Assembly: GCA_023715865.1 (NCBI GenBank)
Contig: JAMBOW010000008.1
Span: 62,001 to 126,000, forward strand
Length of the DNA: 64,000 bases
Direction of reading: 5' to 3'
Origin: Neobacillus mesonae
GTDB taxonomy: Bacteria > Bacillota > Bacilli > Paenibacillales > Paenibacillaceae
The notes under the pieces are model-generated. The model was not told the DNA's origin and searched no databases. It saw only the letters and a list, made by a program, of their open reading frames with translations. The translations under genes were made by a program, and so were the position numbers. Below, one piece after another: positions 8,426 through 17,705 of the stretch; positions within the stretch are counted from its first letter, which is position 1, and each line of letters starts with the position of its first letter.

Positions 8426-8651
8426 CTCAGGCTTAGCTCCCTTCCACAAAATGAGGAAGAGTCATTGTAATATTGATTCATCATTTTGCAATCATCCAGT
8501 CTTTTTCTTATATATGATTTAAACTGTTTAAGTACAGTTGATTTATATCATTTTAGTTGTTCATTAAATTATATTATAACACAAGACCCATTCTTAACTT
8601 TAATAGCATGATATATAATTGCAGTTTAAGTTCATAGTCTCGATCCTTTGT

Positions 8652-9296
8652 TTATGCAAATATGCTGCCTGCCCAGTTCCACGCTTTAACCAATAAATCC
8701 CATAAGAAAAATCGGACTTCAGGCTCAGATGTGCCGTCTGCTGCTGCCGTCTCTGTGGTCTGTTCACTACTTGGGTCATTATCTGCCAGATCACCGTTGC
8801 TTCCACCTACAAAGCATAGAGGAGGGAAAAGTACACACCACCAATTCTGTCCTTCGCCTTTGCCCAGCGTAATCCGCACTGCCTCGTAATCCCCTGCAGG
8901 ATAGATGAGCTTGCCGTACATCTTGGTTGGGAAAGGAACCACCGCAAGCTCTACATCGTAAGCATAATCAAGGCCGCGGGCTGCAAGCTCATCTCCAACC
9001 AATTCTTTAATCTGCGGAATATGTTCACTAACCATGCCTCTTGCCTCATCCAGACTCTCCGGGTCGCTGAGCTCCGGCACCCATTCATTCATCTGCGTTA
9101 CGACCGCATCCCTAATTTCTCTCTTTACAAGCTGGTCACCGGGCATATCCGAATTCGCCAAGATGCGCAATCGGATTGATTCCTGCGGAATGAGCGTTTG
9201 ATGAAGCGCAGCGTCCATTTTTTGACCTTCCCAGCTCATCATGACAATCATCATCGTTACCGTAATCATTAGAAACTGCTTCATACTCTTTCGCAT
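8652..9296 (-). CDS. spoIIR: Stage II sporulation protein R
   Basis: Forespore-made signal protein that triggers SpoIIGA processing of pro-sigma-E in the mother cell. The 214-residue protein has an N-terminal hydrophobic export segment (residues 8-24), then the typical PQESIRLRILANSD and QNWWCVLFPPLCF motifs. It ends in a variable acidic tail. The start follows a GGGGGA site, and a sigma-F-type promoter lies just upstream. Its presence shows the organism sporulates. Confidence 0.95.
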   Translation of the reverse strand: MRKSMKQFLMITVTMMIVMMSWEGQKMDAALHQTLIPQESIRLRILANSDMPGDQLVKREIRDAVVTQMNEWVPELSDPESLDEARGMVSEHIPQIKELVGDELAARGLDYAYDVELAVVPFPTKMYGKLIYPAGDYEAVRITLGKGEGQNWWCVLFPPLCFVGGSNGDLADNDPSSEQTTETAAADGTSEPEVRFFLWDLLVKAWNWAGSIFA

Positions 9297-9333
9297 TGCC
9301 CGGTTCCCCCTTACAAATGATCTTCATGTCTAT

Positions 9334-9362
9334 CAGTATGTCCGGGTCTGCTAGAGTTAAAC
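9334..9362 (-). promoter_or_regulatory. Sigma-F-like promoter of spoIIR
   Basis: Minus strand GTTTA (9358-9362) fits the sigma-F -35 GYWTA, and after 14 bases GGACATACTG (9334-9343) fits the -10 GGnnAnAnTn. It is about 40 bases before the start codon. Known spoIIR is sigma-F dependent. Confidence 0.6.
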
Positions 9363-9402
9363 CTAGTAATCCAAATTTTTTAAGAGAGTACTAGATTCAT
9401 AT

Positions 9403-9452
9403 AAAAAAGAGCATAAGCGGTGGGCAGTCATTCCTGCCTCCAGCTTATGCTC
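9403..9452 (-). terminator. Terminator after rodA
   Basis: Minus strand GAGCATAAGC (9452-9443) pairs perfectly with GCTTATGCTC (9418-9409), with an inner GGCAG/CTGCC pairing and a tail of six T. Confidence 0.88.
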
Positions 9453-9464
9453 CAAGTATATTAC

Positions 9465-10670
9465 CTACGCTCTGGCTTCCTTGCGGCCGAAGGAGCGTTT
9501 TTTCTTCTGTTCGCTTTGTGACGGTGATACGATATCATCATCAACTTCCTGTCCATGCACCTTAATGCTCATAATCAGGCCGATACTTGCCATATTGATC
9601 ATCAGCGAGGTCCCCCCGTAACTAATGAACGGTAGAGTAATCCCCGTCAGCGGCATAATTCCAATAAAAGCTCCGATATTCACAAAGACCTGGTACAGAT
9701 ACATCGCAACCACCCCGACGATGATGTACGGCCCGGACCTCTCCTTCGTCTCCAGCGCGATTAAAATCATTCGATGAATCAATATAAAGTAGAGCAGCAG
9801 CAGTACTGATGACCCTACAAATCCAAACTCCTCAGCAATCAATACAAATATGGAATCGGAATAAGTATAAGGGACACGGCCGGATTGAACCGAGGTGCCT
9901 TCCATAAATCCTTTACCCGTAATCCCGCCTGATCCGATCGCCAGCTTGGCATTATCCGTATGCCAGGAGGCTTTAGCCGTAGCCTTGTCCGGTACGAGCC
10001 AAGGGTCAAGACGTTCTGCCCAGTGGGTACGTCCGATTTTATCGAGATAATCATAGATGGAGTCGTGATATACCGTATACAGCTTAATTCCGCCGCCTAC
10101 GACAACAGCAACGATGATAAACCCGATCAAAGCATGGGAAGCTTTAATGTTACCGATCCAAAGCAATGCAATCAGAATCACCACATAGGCAAGTGCATTC
10201 CCAAGGTCATTCTGGAGCATAACGAGAGCAAACGGCATGAAAGTCATAAGACCGATCGGTAAGACATCTCTCCAAAAATCCAGCTTTGCTTTGTCTCGTT
10301 TAATCAGCACAGAAGCGAGGAAAATAACAAGAACAAGCTTAAAGAGCTCGGCCGGCTGAATGGACAGCGGACCCAATTGAATCCAGCCTGTGGCATTGTT
10401 CAAATTGCTTCCGAAGAAATTCGCTGCAAGCAGTGTTGCCAGCCCGAAGAAGTATAAATACAAAGCATATTTAACCAGCAGCTTGTAGTCTACCAGCGTA
10501 ATGGCGAACAACGCCGCAAAACCAAGTAAGTAATAAGCCAGCATCCGCAGATGATGACCCTCCAAGTTCGTTCCGTGCGTTGAACTATACAAGCTTACAA
10601 TACTGATAATCATAAGCAAGCAGATGATAACAAGGATGGAAGCATCCATCTTTTTAAACTTCTGCAGCAT
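9465..10670 (-). CDS. rodA: RodA/FtsW/SpoVE family peptidoglycan glycosyltransferase
   Basis: Polytopic SEDS glycosyltransferase that polymerises lipid II, working with a class B PBP. The 401 residues form about ten membrane helices and contain the RodA-type motif NDLGNALAY near residue 153 with its conserved acidic residue and the C-terminal GITLPFISYGGTS. A RodA (elongation) role is favoured over FtsW from the sequence style, but SpoVE cannot be excluded. ATG follows AGGGGGA. It stands alone between prmC and spoIIR with its own terminator. Confidence 0.85.
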   Translation of the reverse strand: MLQKFKKMDASILVIICLLMIISIVSLYSSTHGTNLEGHHLRMLAYYLLGFAALFAITLVDYKLLVKYALYLYFFGLATLLAANFFGSNLNNATGWIQLGPLSIQPAELFKLVLVIFLASVLIKRDKAKLDFWRDVLPIGLMTFMPFALVMLQNDLGNALAYVVILIALLWIGNIKASHALIGFIIVAVVVGGGIKLYTVYHDSIYDYLDKIGRTHWAERLDPWLVPDKATAKASWHTDNAKLAIGSGGITGKGFMEGTSVQSGRVPYTYSDSIFVLIAEEFGFVGSSVLLLLYFILIHRMILIALETKERSGPYIIVGVVAMYLYQVFVNIGAFIGIMPLTGITLPFISYGGTSLMINMASIGLIMSIKVHGQEVDDDIVSPSQSEQKKKRSFGRKEARA

Positions 10671-10845
10671 GAAGCCGTCCCCCTAAAGCAAGCCTTTCTC
10701 GTTTCCAAACCAGTCCTGCATTTCCATTTTAACGTTTTGAATTCGACAAGATATTACACACTTCATCTATTGTAAGGGATAGACAACGAAAAAGAAAATC
10801 AAGAGGATTACAAATTCGTTACTATCCTTTTTCCAAATAGGAAGA

Positions 10846-11742
10846 TTATCCCTGCTCGTTCAGCTTAACGCCCAGCACATGACGGTCAATTCCTGCCAAA
10901 TCAGGAATGACGATAATCTCATCCCAGTGGCCTGCCTCTTGAAGCAGGGCAGCCACATCTCCCGCCTGGCCTTGGCCAAGCTCAAATCCGACCAAGCGCG
11001 GGGGCGCAGCGAGCACAGCAAGCTGCGCCATCATGGTCCGGTAAGGGGCAAGCCCGTCCGGACCTCCATCCAGTGCCGTGCGCGGCTCATGCTCGCGCAC
11101 CTCGCGCTGCAGCCCGGCGATATCCTCCGCCGGGATATAAGGAGGGTTCGACACCAAGATATCGACCCGCTCTCCCGCGAACGGCGCCAGCAAGTCGCCT
11201 TCGCGAAACTTGACGGCTGCGCCGCTGCCCGCTGCGTTCCGCGCTGCAACAGCAAGTGCATCCGGGCTGATGTCGCTTGCTTTGACACACCAGCCCGGGC
11301 GCTTCACTGCCAGCGTCACCGCAATAGCTCCGCTGCCTGTGCCAATATCTGTGACCAGCGGCGATCCGCCTGGCCACAGTCTGTCGCCGTGCAGCATCAC
11401 AGCCTCGACCAGTAACTCGGTCTCAGGCCGCGGAATAAGCACGGCGGGGTTCACCTCAAACGGCAGGCCGTAAAACTCCTGCCGTCCGATAATGTACTGG
11501 GCCGGCTCCCCCTGGCCCTTGCGATTTACGGCTTCCTCAAAGGCCGAAAGCCGGTCAGCCGGAAAGAGCTCCGGCAAAGCCATATAATAAGCAGCTCCCT
11601 CTAAACCAAGCACAAACTCCAGCAGCAAACGTGCATTGTTCTGCGGCTCCAGCACGCCGCAGTCCTCCAAAAAAGAGGAAGCCTTCACTAAGGCTTCCCG
11701 ATTGCTGCTTCCTTGCGGCAGTTCAAACTGCAACCGCATCAA
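10846..11742 (-). CDS. prmC: Peptide chain release factor N5-glutamine methyltransferase
   Basis: Methylates the GGQ glutamine of release factors. The 298-residue protein has an N-terminal helical domain, the SAM-binding DIGTGSGAIAV motif near residue 125 and the catalytic NPPY near residue 189. It starts 4 bases after prfA, the gene for its substrate RF1, so the two are coupled. The gene is clearly more GC-rich than its neighbours. Confidence 0.95.
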   Translation of the reverse strand: MMRLQFELPQGSSNREALVKASSFLEDCGVLEPQNNARLLLEFVLGLEGAAYYMALPELFPADRLSAFEEAVNRKGQGEPAQYIIGRQEFYGLPFEVNPAVLIPRPETELLVEAVMLHGDRLWPGGSPLVTDIGTGSGAIAVTLAVKRPGWCVKASDISPDALAVAARNAAGSGAAVKFREGDLLAPFAGERVDILVSNPPYIPAEDIAGLQREVREHEPRTALDGGPDGLAPYRTMMAQLAVLAAPPRLVGFELGQGQAGDVAALLQEAGHWDEIIVIPDLAGIDRHVLGVKLNEQG

Positions 11743-11746
11743 AGCG

Positions 11747-12814
11747 TTATTCCCCTTTTTCCATCAATTCTGCCTGCTCAGCAATAGTCAGCGCGGACAG
11801 AATTTCTTCAATTTCTCCGTTCATCACATGATCAAGTCTATGCATGGTTAGACCAATCCGGTGATCTGTTACACGGCTTTGCGGGAAGTTGTAGGTACGG
11901 ATCCGCTCACTGCGGTCTCCCGTTCCGACTTTGCTCTTCCGCTCGCCTGCGTATTTTGCTTCTTCCTCTTGGCGCATCATATCGAAGATACGCGTGCGCA
12001 GTACTTGAAGTGCTTTTTCCTTGTTCGAGTTCTGAGATTTACCGTCCTGACAAGTCGCCACGATACCAGTTGGAACGTGCGTTACCCGCACTGCCGATTT
12101 CGTCGTGTTGACGGACTGTCCGCCCGCACCGCTGGAGCAGAACGTATCGACACGGATATCTTTGTCATGAATTTCAATATCAAGATCCTCTGCCTCAGGC
12201 ATAACAGCTACGGTAGAAGTCGACGTATGAATACGTCCGCCGGATTCCGTCGCAGGAATACGCTGTACCCGGTGAGCACCGCTCTCGTATTTCATTTTGC
12301 TGTAAGCGCCGCGGCCGTTAATCATAAAGATAACCTCTTTGAAACCACCCAGGTCACTTTCATTAACGTCCATCAGCTCCACTTTCCAGCCTTGGGATTC
12401 TGCATAACGCGTATACATCCGGTATAGATCTGCTGCAAACAGAGCAGCCTCGTCGCCGCCTGCCGCACCGCGGATCTCGATGATTACGTTCTTATCATCA
12501 TTCGGATCCTTCGGCAGAAGCAGAATACGGATCTTCTCCTCAAGCTCCTGCTGACGGGGAGCAAGCTCATCGATCTCCATCTTCACCATTTCACGCATTT
12601 CATCATCGAGCTTCTCTGAAAGCATTTGCTTGGCTGCTTCGAGCTCTTCGACAACGGTTTTATATTCTGTATAAGCCTCGTAAGCAGGCTGTAAGTCTGA
12701 TTGTTCCTTGGAATAGTCTCTCAGCTTCTTGCTGTCGCTGGCCACATCCGGGTCACAGAGCAGCTCACTAAGTTTTTCATAACGGTCCACAAGGGCTTGT
12801 AAACGATCCAACAT
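11747..12814 (-). CDS. prfA: Peptide chain release factor 1
   Basis: Recognises UAA and UAG. The 355-residue protein has the PAT codon-recognition motif (RVQRIPATESGGR) and the catalytic GGQ in SSGAGGQSVNTTKS. ATG at 12814 is 7 bases after AGAGGTG; the frame is open 48 bases further upstream, but that part is not conserved in style. It forms an operon with prmC. A TATAAT -10 (12868-12873) with a poor -35 is a weak promoter candidate. Confidence 0.96.
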   Translation of the reverse strand: MLDRLQALVDRYEKLSELLCDPDVASDSKKLRDYSKEQSDLQPAYEAYTEYKTVVEELEAAKQMLSEKLDDEMREMVKMEIDELAPRQQELEEKIRILLLPKDPNDDKNVIIEIRGAAGGDEAALFAADLYRMYTRYAESQGWKVELMDVNESDLGGFKEVIFMINGRGAYSKMKYESGAHRVQRIPATESGGRIHTSTSTVAVMPEAEDLDIEIHDKDIRVDTFCSSGAGGQSVNTTKSAVRVTHVPTGIVATCQDGKSQNSNKEKALQVLRTRIFDMMRQEEEAKYAGERKSKVGTGDRSERIRTYNFPQSRVTDHRIGLTMHRLDHVMNGEIEEILSALTIAEQAELMEKGE

Positions 12815-13155
12815 AGTAATCACCTCTTCATAAGCATCTTTCGTATAAACGTTGATTCGCATCCGACATTATATTTAAGGTAGTAATGATGGTATCGCTA
12901 CAACGTCATCATTCCTTTGTCATTAGTAAAAGTTGTATTCAAAAAAGACGGACGCATAAGCAAGCCGATACAACTACAAAATCATATCTTCTTAAACAGC
13001 ATCTGTCGACTCTTAATTATATCATACGGCGAAGCGCTTGAGAAGATACAGCCGTGAGAGCGAAAAGTCATGGCCGACAAGAACTTAAAGCGTTATCCAA
13101 AAACTTCCAGATAAAAATACACATCTTTAAGGATCTTCCCCAATCGTTTGGAAGC
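12815..13155. other. Gene-free interval between ychF and prfA
   Basis: No convincing gene here. It contains two inverted repeats: AATGATG/CATCATT (12885-12891 and 12907-12913), just upstream of the prfA -10 candidate, and AGTTGTAT/ATACAACT (12931-12938 and 12968-12975). Neither is followed by a good T-tract. No tRNA, T-box or known riboswitch element was recognised. Confidence 0.5.
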
Positions 13156-13193
13156 AAAAAACCTCCGGCTGCTCCTATATGGAAAGCCGAAGG
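13156..13193 (-). terminator. Terminator after ychF
   Basis: Minus strand CCTTCGGCT (13193-13185) pairs with AGCCGGAGG (13170-13162) with one G-T wobble, then six T. Confidence 0.85.
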
Positions 13194-13210
13194 CCTCTTC
13201 TTATAGATGA

Positions 13211-14311
13211 TTAAACGTTAAAACGGAAATGCATAACATCGCCGTCCTGTACGACGTATTCCTTACCTTCAAGTCTCAGCTGACCGCGTTCTTTAGCTCC
13301 GTTCATGGAACCTGCCGTCATCAGATCATTATAGGACACAACCTCGGCGCGAATAAATCCACGTTCAAAGTCAGTGTGAATGACTCCTGCTGCTCCCGGT
13401 GCCTTCGTTCCTTTGCGGATCGTCCAAGCACGGACTTCTTGCACGCCTGCAGTAAAGTAGGTGTACAGACCAAGCAGACGATAAGCTGCTTTGATCAGAC
13501 GGTTAAGGCCGGATTCCTCAAGACCAAGCTCCTCAAGGAACATTTCCTTATCTTCGCCTTCAAGCTCGGCAATCTCCGCTTCCACTTTGGCGCTGATCGG
13601 CACCACTTCTGCATTTTCCGCAACAGCAAAGTCCTTCACTTGTTTAACATACGGATTCTCATCCGCAGTAGATACTTCGTCCTCACTTACGTTAGCTGCA
13701 TAAAGTACAGGCTTCATCGTCAGCAAATGAAGATCACGAACGACAAGACGCTCGTCATCTGTCAGCTCCAGGCTGCGTGCTGGTTTATCTTCGTACAGCA
13801 CTTCCTTAAGCTTCTCCAGAACTTCAACTTCTTGAGCGTTCTGTTTGTTGCCGCCCTTCATATTTTTGCGGGCACGGTCAATCCGTTTCTCCACGCTTTC
13901 AATGTCCGCCAAAATAAGTTCCAGATTGATGGTCTGAATATCAGATACCGGGTCTACCTTGCCGTCCACGTGAGTAATGTTCTCATCTTCAAAGCAGCGC
14001 ACTACATGGACAATCGCATCCACTTCACGAATATGTGCGAGGAACTTGTTCCCAAGACCCTCCCCTTTGCTTGCACCGCGGACTAGTCCTGCAATGTCTA
14101 CGAATTCAAACGCCGTAGGCACTGTTTTGTTCGGCTGTACCAGTTCAGTCAATTTATCAAGACGCTCGTCAGGAACCTCAACCACACCGACATTCGGGTC
14201 AATCGTACAGAAAGGATAGTTTGCGCTTTCTGCACCTGCTTGGGTAATCGCATTAAAAAGGGTCGACTTACCTACATTCGGAAGTCCAACAATCCCTGCC
14301 TTCAAAGCCAT
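13211..14311 (-). CDS. ychF: Redox-regulated ATPase YchF
   Basis: Obg-family P-loop NTPase that prefers ATP and associates with ribosomes. The 366-residue protein has the Walker A GLPNVGKST near residue 8, the G3 DIAGLVRGASKGEGLG near residue 71, and a C-terminal TGS domain starting about residue 280. Monocistronic, with a terminator just downstream. Confidence 0.95.
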   Translation of the reverse strand: MALKAGIVGLPNVGKSTLFNAITQAGAESANYPFCTIDPNVGVVEVPDERLDKLTELVQPNKTVPTAFEFVDIAGLVRGASKGEGLGNKFLAHIREVDAIVHVVRCFEDENITHVDGKVDPVSDIQTINLELILADIESVEKRIDRARKNMKGGNKQNAQEVEVLEKLKEVLYEDKPARSLELTDDERLVVRDLHLLTMKPVLYAANVSEDEVSTADENPYVKQVKDFAVAENAEVVPISAKVEAEIAELEGEDKEMFLEELGLEESGLNRLIKAAYRLLGLYTYFTAGVQEVRAWTIRKGTKAPGAAGVIHTDFERGFIRAEVVSYNDLMTAGSMNGAKERGQLRLEGKEYVVQDGDVMHFRFNV

Positions 14312-14346
14312 GTATTCCTACAACTCCTCAAAAAGTATTTGTTAGT

Positions 14347-14364
14347 TAGATTGAGTTCAATCTA
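14347..14364. repeat. 18-bp palindrome in the ychF leader
   Basis: TAGATTGAGTTCAATCTA has perfect 8-base arms around GT. On the minus strand it follows a TACAAT -10 candidate, so it lies at the start of the ychF transcript or at an operator position. Binding factor unknown. Confidence 0.45.
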
Positions 14365-14534
14365 TTGTAAAAGAAGAATTCATTCCACGATGTTAAACAA
14401 GCAGTATCATGAAAATCACTCAAATTTATGCTAATTACGGTAATGTTCTTTACGGACAATCCTTCTAATTATATATGAGATACGAAAGGGCTTCAAGAAC
14501 ATTACGCTAGCCTTTTTTAACCTCTATGTATTTC

Positions 14535-15026
14535 TCACAGCTCTTTATACATCGTTATGCTCTTGGCCTCATAGCCCATTTTGTAATACAGCCTGGTTGC
14601 CCTCACATTATGGCCAAAGACATGCAGACCAATTCGACTCACCCGAAGCTCCCTTGCTTCCTGCTCAAGAAGAAGCATGGCCTGAGTGCCGTAGCCTTTA
14701 CCCTGATCAGCTTCCCGAATAAAAATATCGTATAGAAATGCTTCCTTAGCCCCGCCCCGCTGCTGAACATTAAACCATATGCAGCCGATATCACGTGCAT
14801 CCTGCCCATTTGACTCTGCCAGAATGTAAAAATAGGCATCCGGTGTTAGAAATCCCTCAGGAAGAATTCTGCGCAAATCCTCCCGTGCTTTCCGCTCTGC
14901 ATATTCAGGCAGCCAATCAGCAGATTTTATTCTCTCGGCCGCATATTCACTCAGCGTATATTCAATGAATTCTTTGTACTGCTGCTCATTCATTTTTATT
15001 AACTCGAGCATCTCTACCATCACCAT
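14535..15026 (-). CDS. GNAT family N-acetyltransferase
   Basis: 163-residue acetyltransferase of unknown substrate. The acetyl-CoA loop is seen as READQGKGYGTQAM near residue 108, followed by the GHNVRATRLYYKMGY motif common to small-molecule and peptide N-acetyltransferases. Several in-frame starts (15026, 15011, 14990) exist, so the exact N-terminus is uncertain. It lies only 12 bases after fni and could be its operon partner, but no carotenoid role is evident. Confidence 0.8.
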   Translation of the reverse strand: MVMVEMLELIKMNEQQYKEFIEYTLSEYAAERIKSADWLPEYAERKAREDLRRILPEGFLTPDAYFYILAESNGQDARDIGCIWFNVQQRGGAKEAFLYDIFIREADQGKGYGTQAMLLLEQEARELRVSRIGLHVFGHNVRATRLYYKMGYEAKSITMYKEL

Positions 15027-15038
15027 CCATAGATTGGT

Positions 15039-16145
15039 TTAATGTTTGACGAGTCTTGTTGTGCACTTCAGCTCGGCGGGACTGCCGGCCCCAATGCCAA
15101 ACATCGCGGTGCGAAGCTCAAATTCAACCTGTTCCAGCCGTTGATGGAGTGCCTCTTCGGAATGGACCGCTGATTCAAGCAAAGATCTTCCAAAGCCAGT
15201 GAGATCTGCACCGAGTGCAATCGCCTTAGCCGCGTCCACTCCCGTTGAGAGTCCTCCGCTTCCGATCAGCGCGCCGGATGGATTCTGTTCTCTCACCTCA
15301 ATAATGCATTCGCTTGTCGGGATACCCCAATCTGCAAAAGCTTCAGCTGCCGCTCTTCGAACCGGATTTTGATTCCGGAATTTTTCAACCTGTACCCAGC
15401 TTGTCCCTCCTGCTCCGGCAACATCAATAAAAGAGACTCCGGCTGAATATAAACGGGCAGCTGTCTCCCCATCAATTCCCCATCCTACTTCCTTTACGCC
15501 AACCGGCACCTCAAGCTTGCTGCACAGGAATTCGATCTGCTTCAGAAGTCCGCTGAAATCGGTATTTCCCTCCGGCTGAAACACCTCCTGCAGACTGTTC
15601 AGATGCAGCACCAGCATGGATGCACCCGCAATATCTACGGCCCTTTGGCAAGCATCCAGGCCAAATCCGTAATTCAGCTGTACTGCCCCGAGATTGGCAA
15701 TGAGCGGAATCGTCGGCGCAAACGTTCGGACTGCAAACGTCTCTGCCAGCTCCGCCTTCTCTACTGCCGCACGCACGGAACCGACGCCAAGTGCCCAGCC
15801 TCTTGCCTCGGCCACCCCTGCAAGCCGCTCATTAATTCTCCCTGTCGCAGCGCTTCCGCCAGTCATGGAGCTGATTAACAGCGGTGTCCGCAGCTCTTGC
15901 CCCAAAAAAATCGTTTTTAGGCTGATATCCGAAAAGCTCAGCTCAGGCAGCGCCAAATGACGGAAACGATAACGCTCAAAACCGGTGGTAATCCCTTGTC
16001 CGCCTACGTCTTCATTTAGGCACAGTCTTACATGCTCAATTTTCCGTTCACCGGTCGGAATTTCAGGCAGAAGCTGCTCGCTCACTCCTGTAAACTCTAT
16101 TTCTCTATCCGTGATTTCTTCTGCCTTCTCCGGTCGTTTCTGCAT
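15039..16145 (-). CDS. fni: Type 2 isopentenyl-diphosphate isomerase
   Basis: FMN- and NADPH-dependent enzyme interconverting IPP and DMAPP, feeding isoprenoid synthesis. The 368-residue protein starts with a RKIEHVRLCL stretch, has the SSMTGGSAATGRIN FMN-binding motif near residue 92 and GSGGLSTGVDAAKAIALGADL near residue 295. ATG is preceded by GGGGAG. It follows the carotenoid genes by 78 bases in the same direction, which suggests supply of DMAPP for carotenoid synthesis. Confidence 0.93.
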   Translation of the reverse strand: MQKRPEKAEEITDREIEFTGVSEQLLPEIPTGERKIEHVRLCLNEDVGGQGITTGFERYRFRHLALPELSFSDISLKTIFLGQELRTPLLISSMTGGSAATGRINERLAGVAEARGWALGVGSVRAAVEKAELAETFAVRTFAPTIPLIANLGAVQLNYGFGLDACQRAVDIAGASMLVLHLNSLQEVFQPEGNTDFSGLLKQIEFLCSKLEVPVGVKEVGWGIDGETAARLYSAGVSFIDVAGAGGTSWVQVEKFRNQNPVRRAAAEAFADWGIPTSECIIEVREQNPSGALIGSGGLSTGVDAAKAIALGADLTGFGRSLLESAVHSEEALHQRLEQVEFELRTAMFGIGAGSPAELKCTTRLVKH

Positions 16146-16223
16146 ATCTCACTGCTCCCCGCTCATTCATTTTCATTTCATTATACCGAAAGTAGTACAT
16201 CTTATCGATGTGTTCTATATGTT

Positions 16224-17705
16224 TTACAGCTGATGCACGCCTGCAATGTGCTCTCCAACTAGCTGCCCGGATAAGGTGACGATCGGCGTTCCTCCGCCAG
16301 GATGTGTTGTTCCTCCCACAAACCATAAATTCTGAACATCCTTGTGCCGGTTTCCCGGACGGAAAAAGGTCTGATTTACGGTGTTGGAGGATATGCCATA
16401 TATACCCCCGCGATACGCAAGTGTATCCTGCTCAATATGTTCAGGATTATAATGCAGCATCACTTCGGACTGATCCAGCCCTTCAATGCCAGAAGACGAA
16501 AGCTTCTTAAAAATAAGCTGCCGGTATGCTGCTGTTTCCTCTGCCCAGCTCCAATGCTCCGACACATAAGGAGAATTAGCCAATATGAACAGATTGCTCC
16601 CGCCTTCCGGAGCCATTCCCGGTTCCGAGTACCCGGAATAGCACAAGTACAAGGTTGGATCCTGCGGCGCCTTGCGTCGATGAAAAATATCCGTAAATTC
16701 ACGCTCATATTTTTGCGGGAAAAACACGGTATGGTGATGCAGCTGTTCATACTGTCTGCGTACTCCGCACAGGGTTACAAACCCGGATAAAGAAGGCTCG
16801 TAGCGAGAGATTGCCTTATCGTTCATCGAAGGACGATCTTTCTCAGGAATGAGCAAGCGGTTCATGCTCAGCACATCTCCATTAATCACGACTACGTCTG
16901 CAGCATATTCTCCCTTGCTTGTCTCAACACCTGACACCCTCCCGTTTATGATTCGCAGCTGATGCACATGCTCTCCAGTATGAATACGAGCTCCAAGCTC
17001 CTCTGCCCGCTTTACCATCCCGGAAATGAGAGAATAAGTCCCTCCTTCCACACCGTATATGCCAAGCTCTGTTTCCACATGACCCAGCATAGCGAAGATA
17101 GAAGGCGCAAGGTAAGGGGATGAGCCAATGTAAGTGGCATACCTCCCCAGCATCATCAGCGTATTTGGATGACGAAAATAACGCCTCAGCAGCTGATCCA
17201 GCTTAACAAGAGGCCGTACACGCAGGAGGCTTTTAAGCATGGAGACATTGTATTTATCCCCCAGCTTCAACAGCAGACGATTCAGAAACTGACTCTCTGC
17301 CTCCCCGTAAAGTGCCTTTGATTCCTGCATAAAGGCTTCATAACGTAACGCATCTGCCGGACTATAAGCAGCAATTTGCTCTTTCATGCTTTCCCTGTCC
17401 TTCGTCAGGTCCACCACCGTTCCGTCAGCAAAAACGTTTCGTGTACGCGGATCCAGATCATATAAACGGACATAATCATTCATATGTACGCCAGTTTCCT
17501 CAAAGACTCTGCGAAATACATGCGGCATCGTTATTGTGCTAGGGCCTCTATCAAAAGTGTATCCTTGCTCCGTTACACGCTGGAGCTTCCCGCCAGCCCT
17601 TTGCTGCCTTTCAATCACGGTCACATCCATCCCGCTGTAAGCAAGACGAATGGCGCAGGACAAGCCGCCAAACCCTGCGCCGATAACAACTGCTTTTTTC
17701 TTCAT
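16224..17705 (-). CDS. CrtN-family carotenoid desaturase/oxygenase (CrtNb/CrtP-like)
   Basis: FAD-dependent amine-oxidase-fold enzyme of 493 residues. N-terminal dinucleotide motif VIGAGFGGLSCAIRLAYSG with VIERQQRAGGK, and C-terminal GGTTHPGGGTPIVTLSG, which resembles the 4,4'-diapo-carotenoid oxygenases (CrtP/CrtNb) more than the desaturases; this subtype call is moderate. Its ATG overlaps the stop of the glycosyltransferase gene (TAATG) and follows GGAGGT by 8 bases. One of three CrtN paralogues in the cluster. Confidence 0.85.
   Translation of the reverse strand: MKKKAVVIGAGFGGLSCAIRLAYSGMDVTVIERQQRAGGKLQRVTEQGYTFDRGPSTITMPHVFRRVFEETGVHMNDYVRLYDLDPRTRNVFADGTVVDLTKDRESMKEQIAAYSPADALRYEAFMQESKALYGEAESQFLNRLLLKLGDKYNVSMLKSLLRVRPLVKLDQLLRRYFRHPNTLMMLGRYATYIGSSPYLAPSIFAMLGHVETELGIYGVEGGTYSLISGMVKRAEELGARIHTGEHVHQLRIINGRVSGVETSKGEYAADVVVINGDVLSMNRLLIPEKDRPSMNDKAISRYEPSLSGFVTLCGVRRQYEQLHHHTVFFPQKYEREFTDIFHRRKAPQDPTLYLCYSGYSEPGMAPEGGSNLFILANSPYVSEHWSWAEETAAYRQLIFKKLSSSGIEGLDQSEVMLHYNPEHIEQDTLAYRGGIYGISSNTVNQTFFRPGNRHKDVQNLWFVGGTTHPGGGTPIVTLSGQLVGEHIAGVHQL

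Noticed and set aside
10879..11415. 178-codon frame antisense to prmC
   Set aside because: High GC makes stop-free antisense frames common here; the prmC motifs on the other strand are clear.
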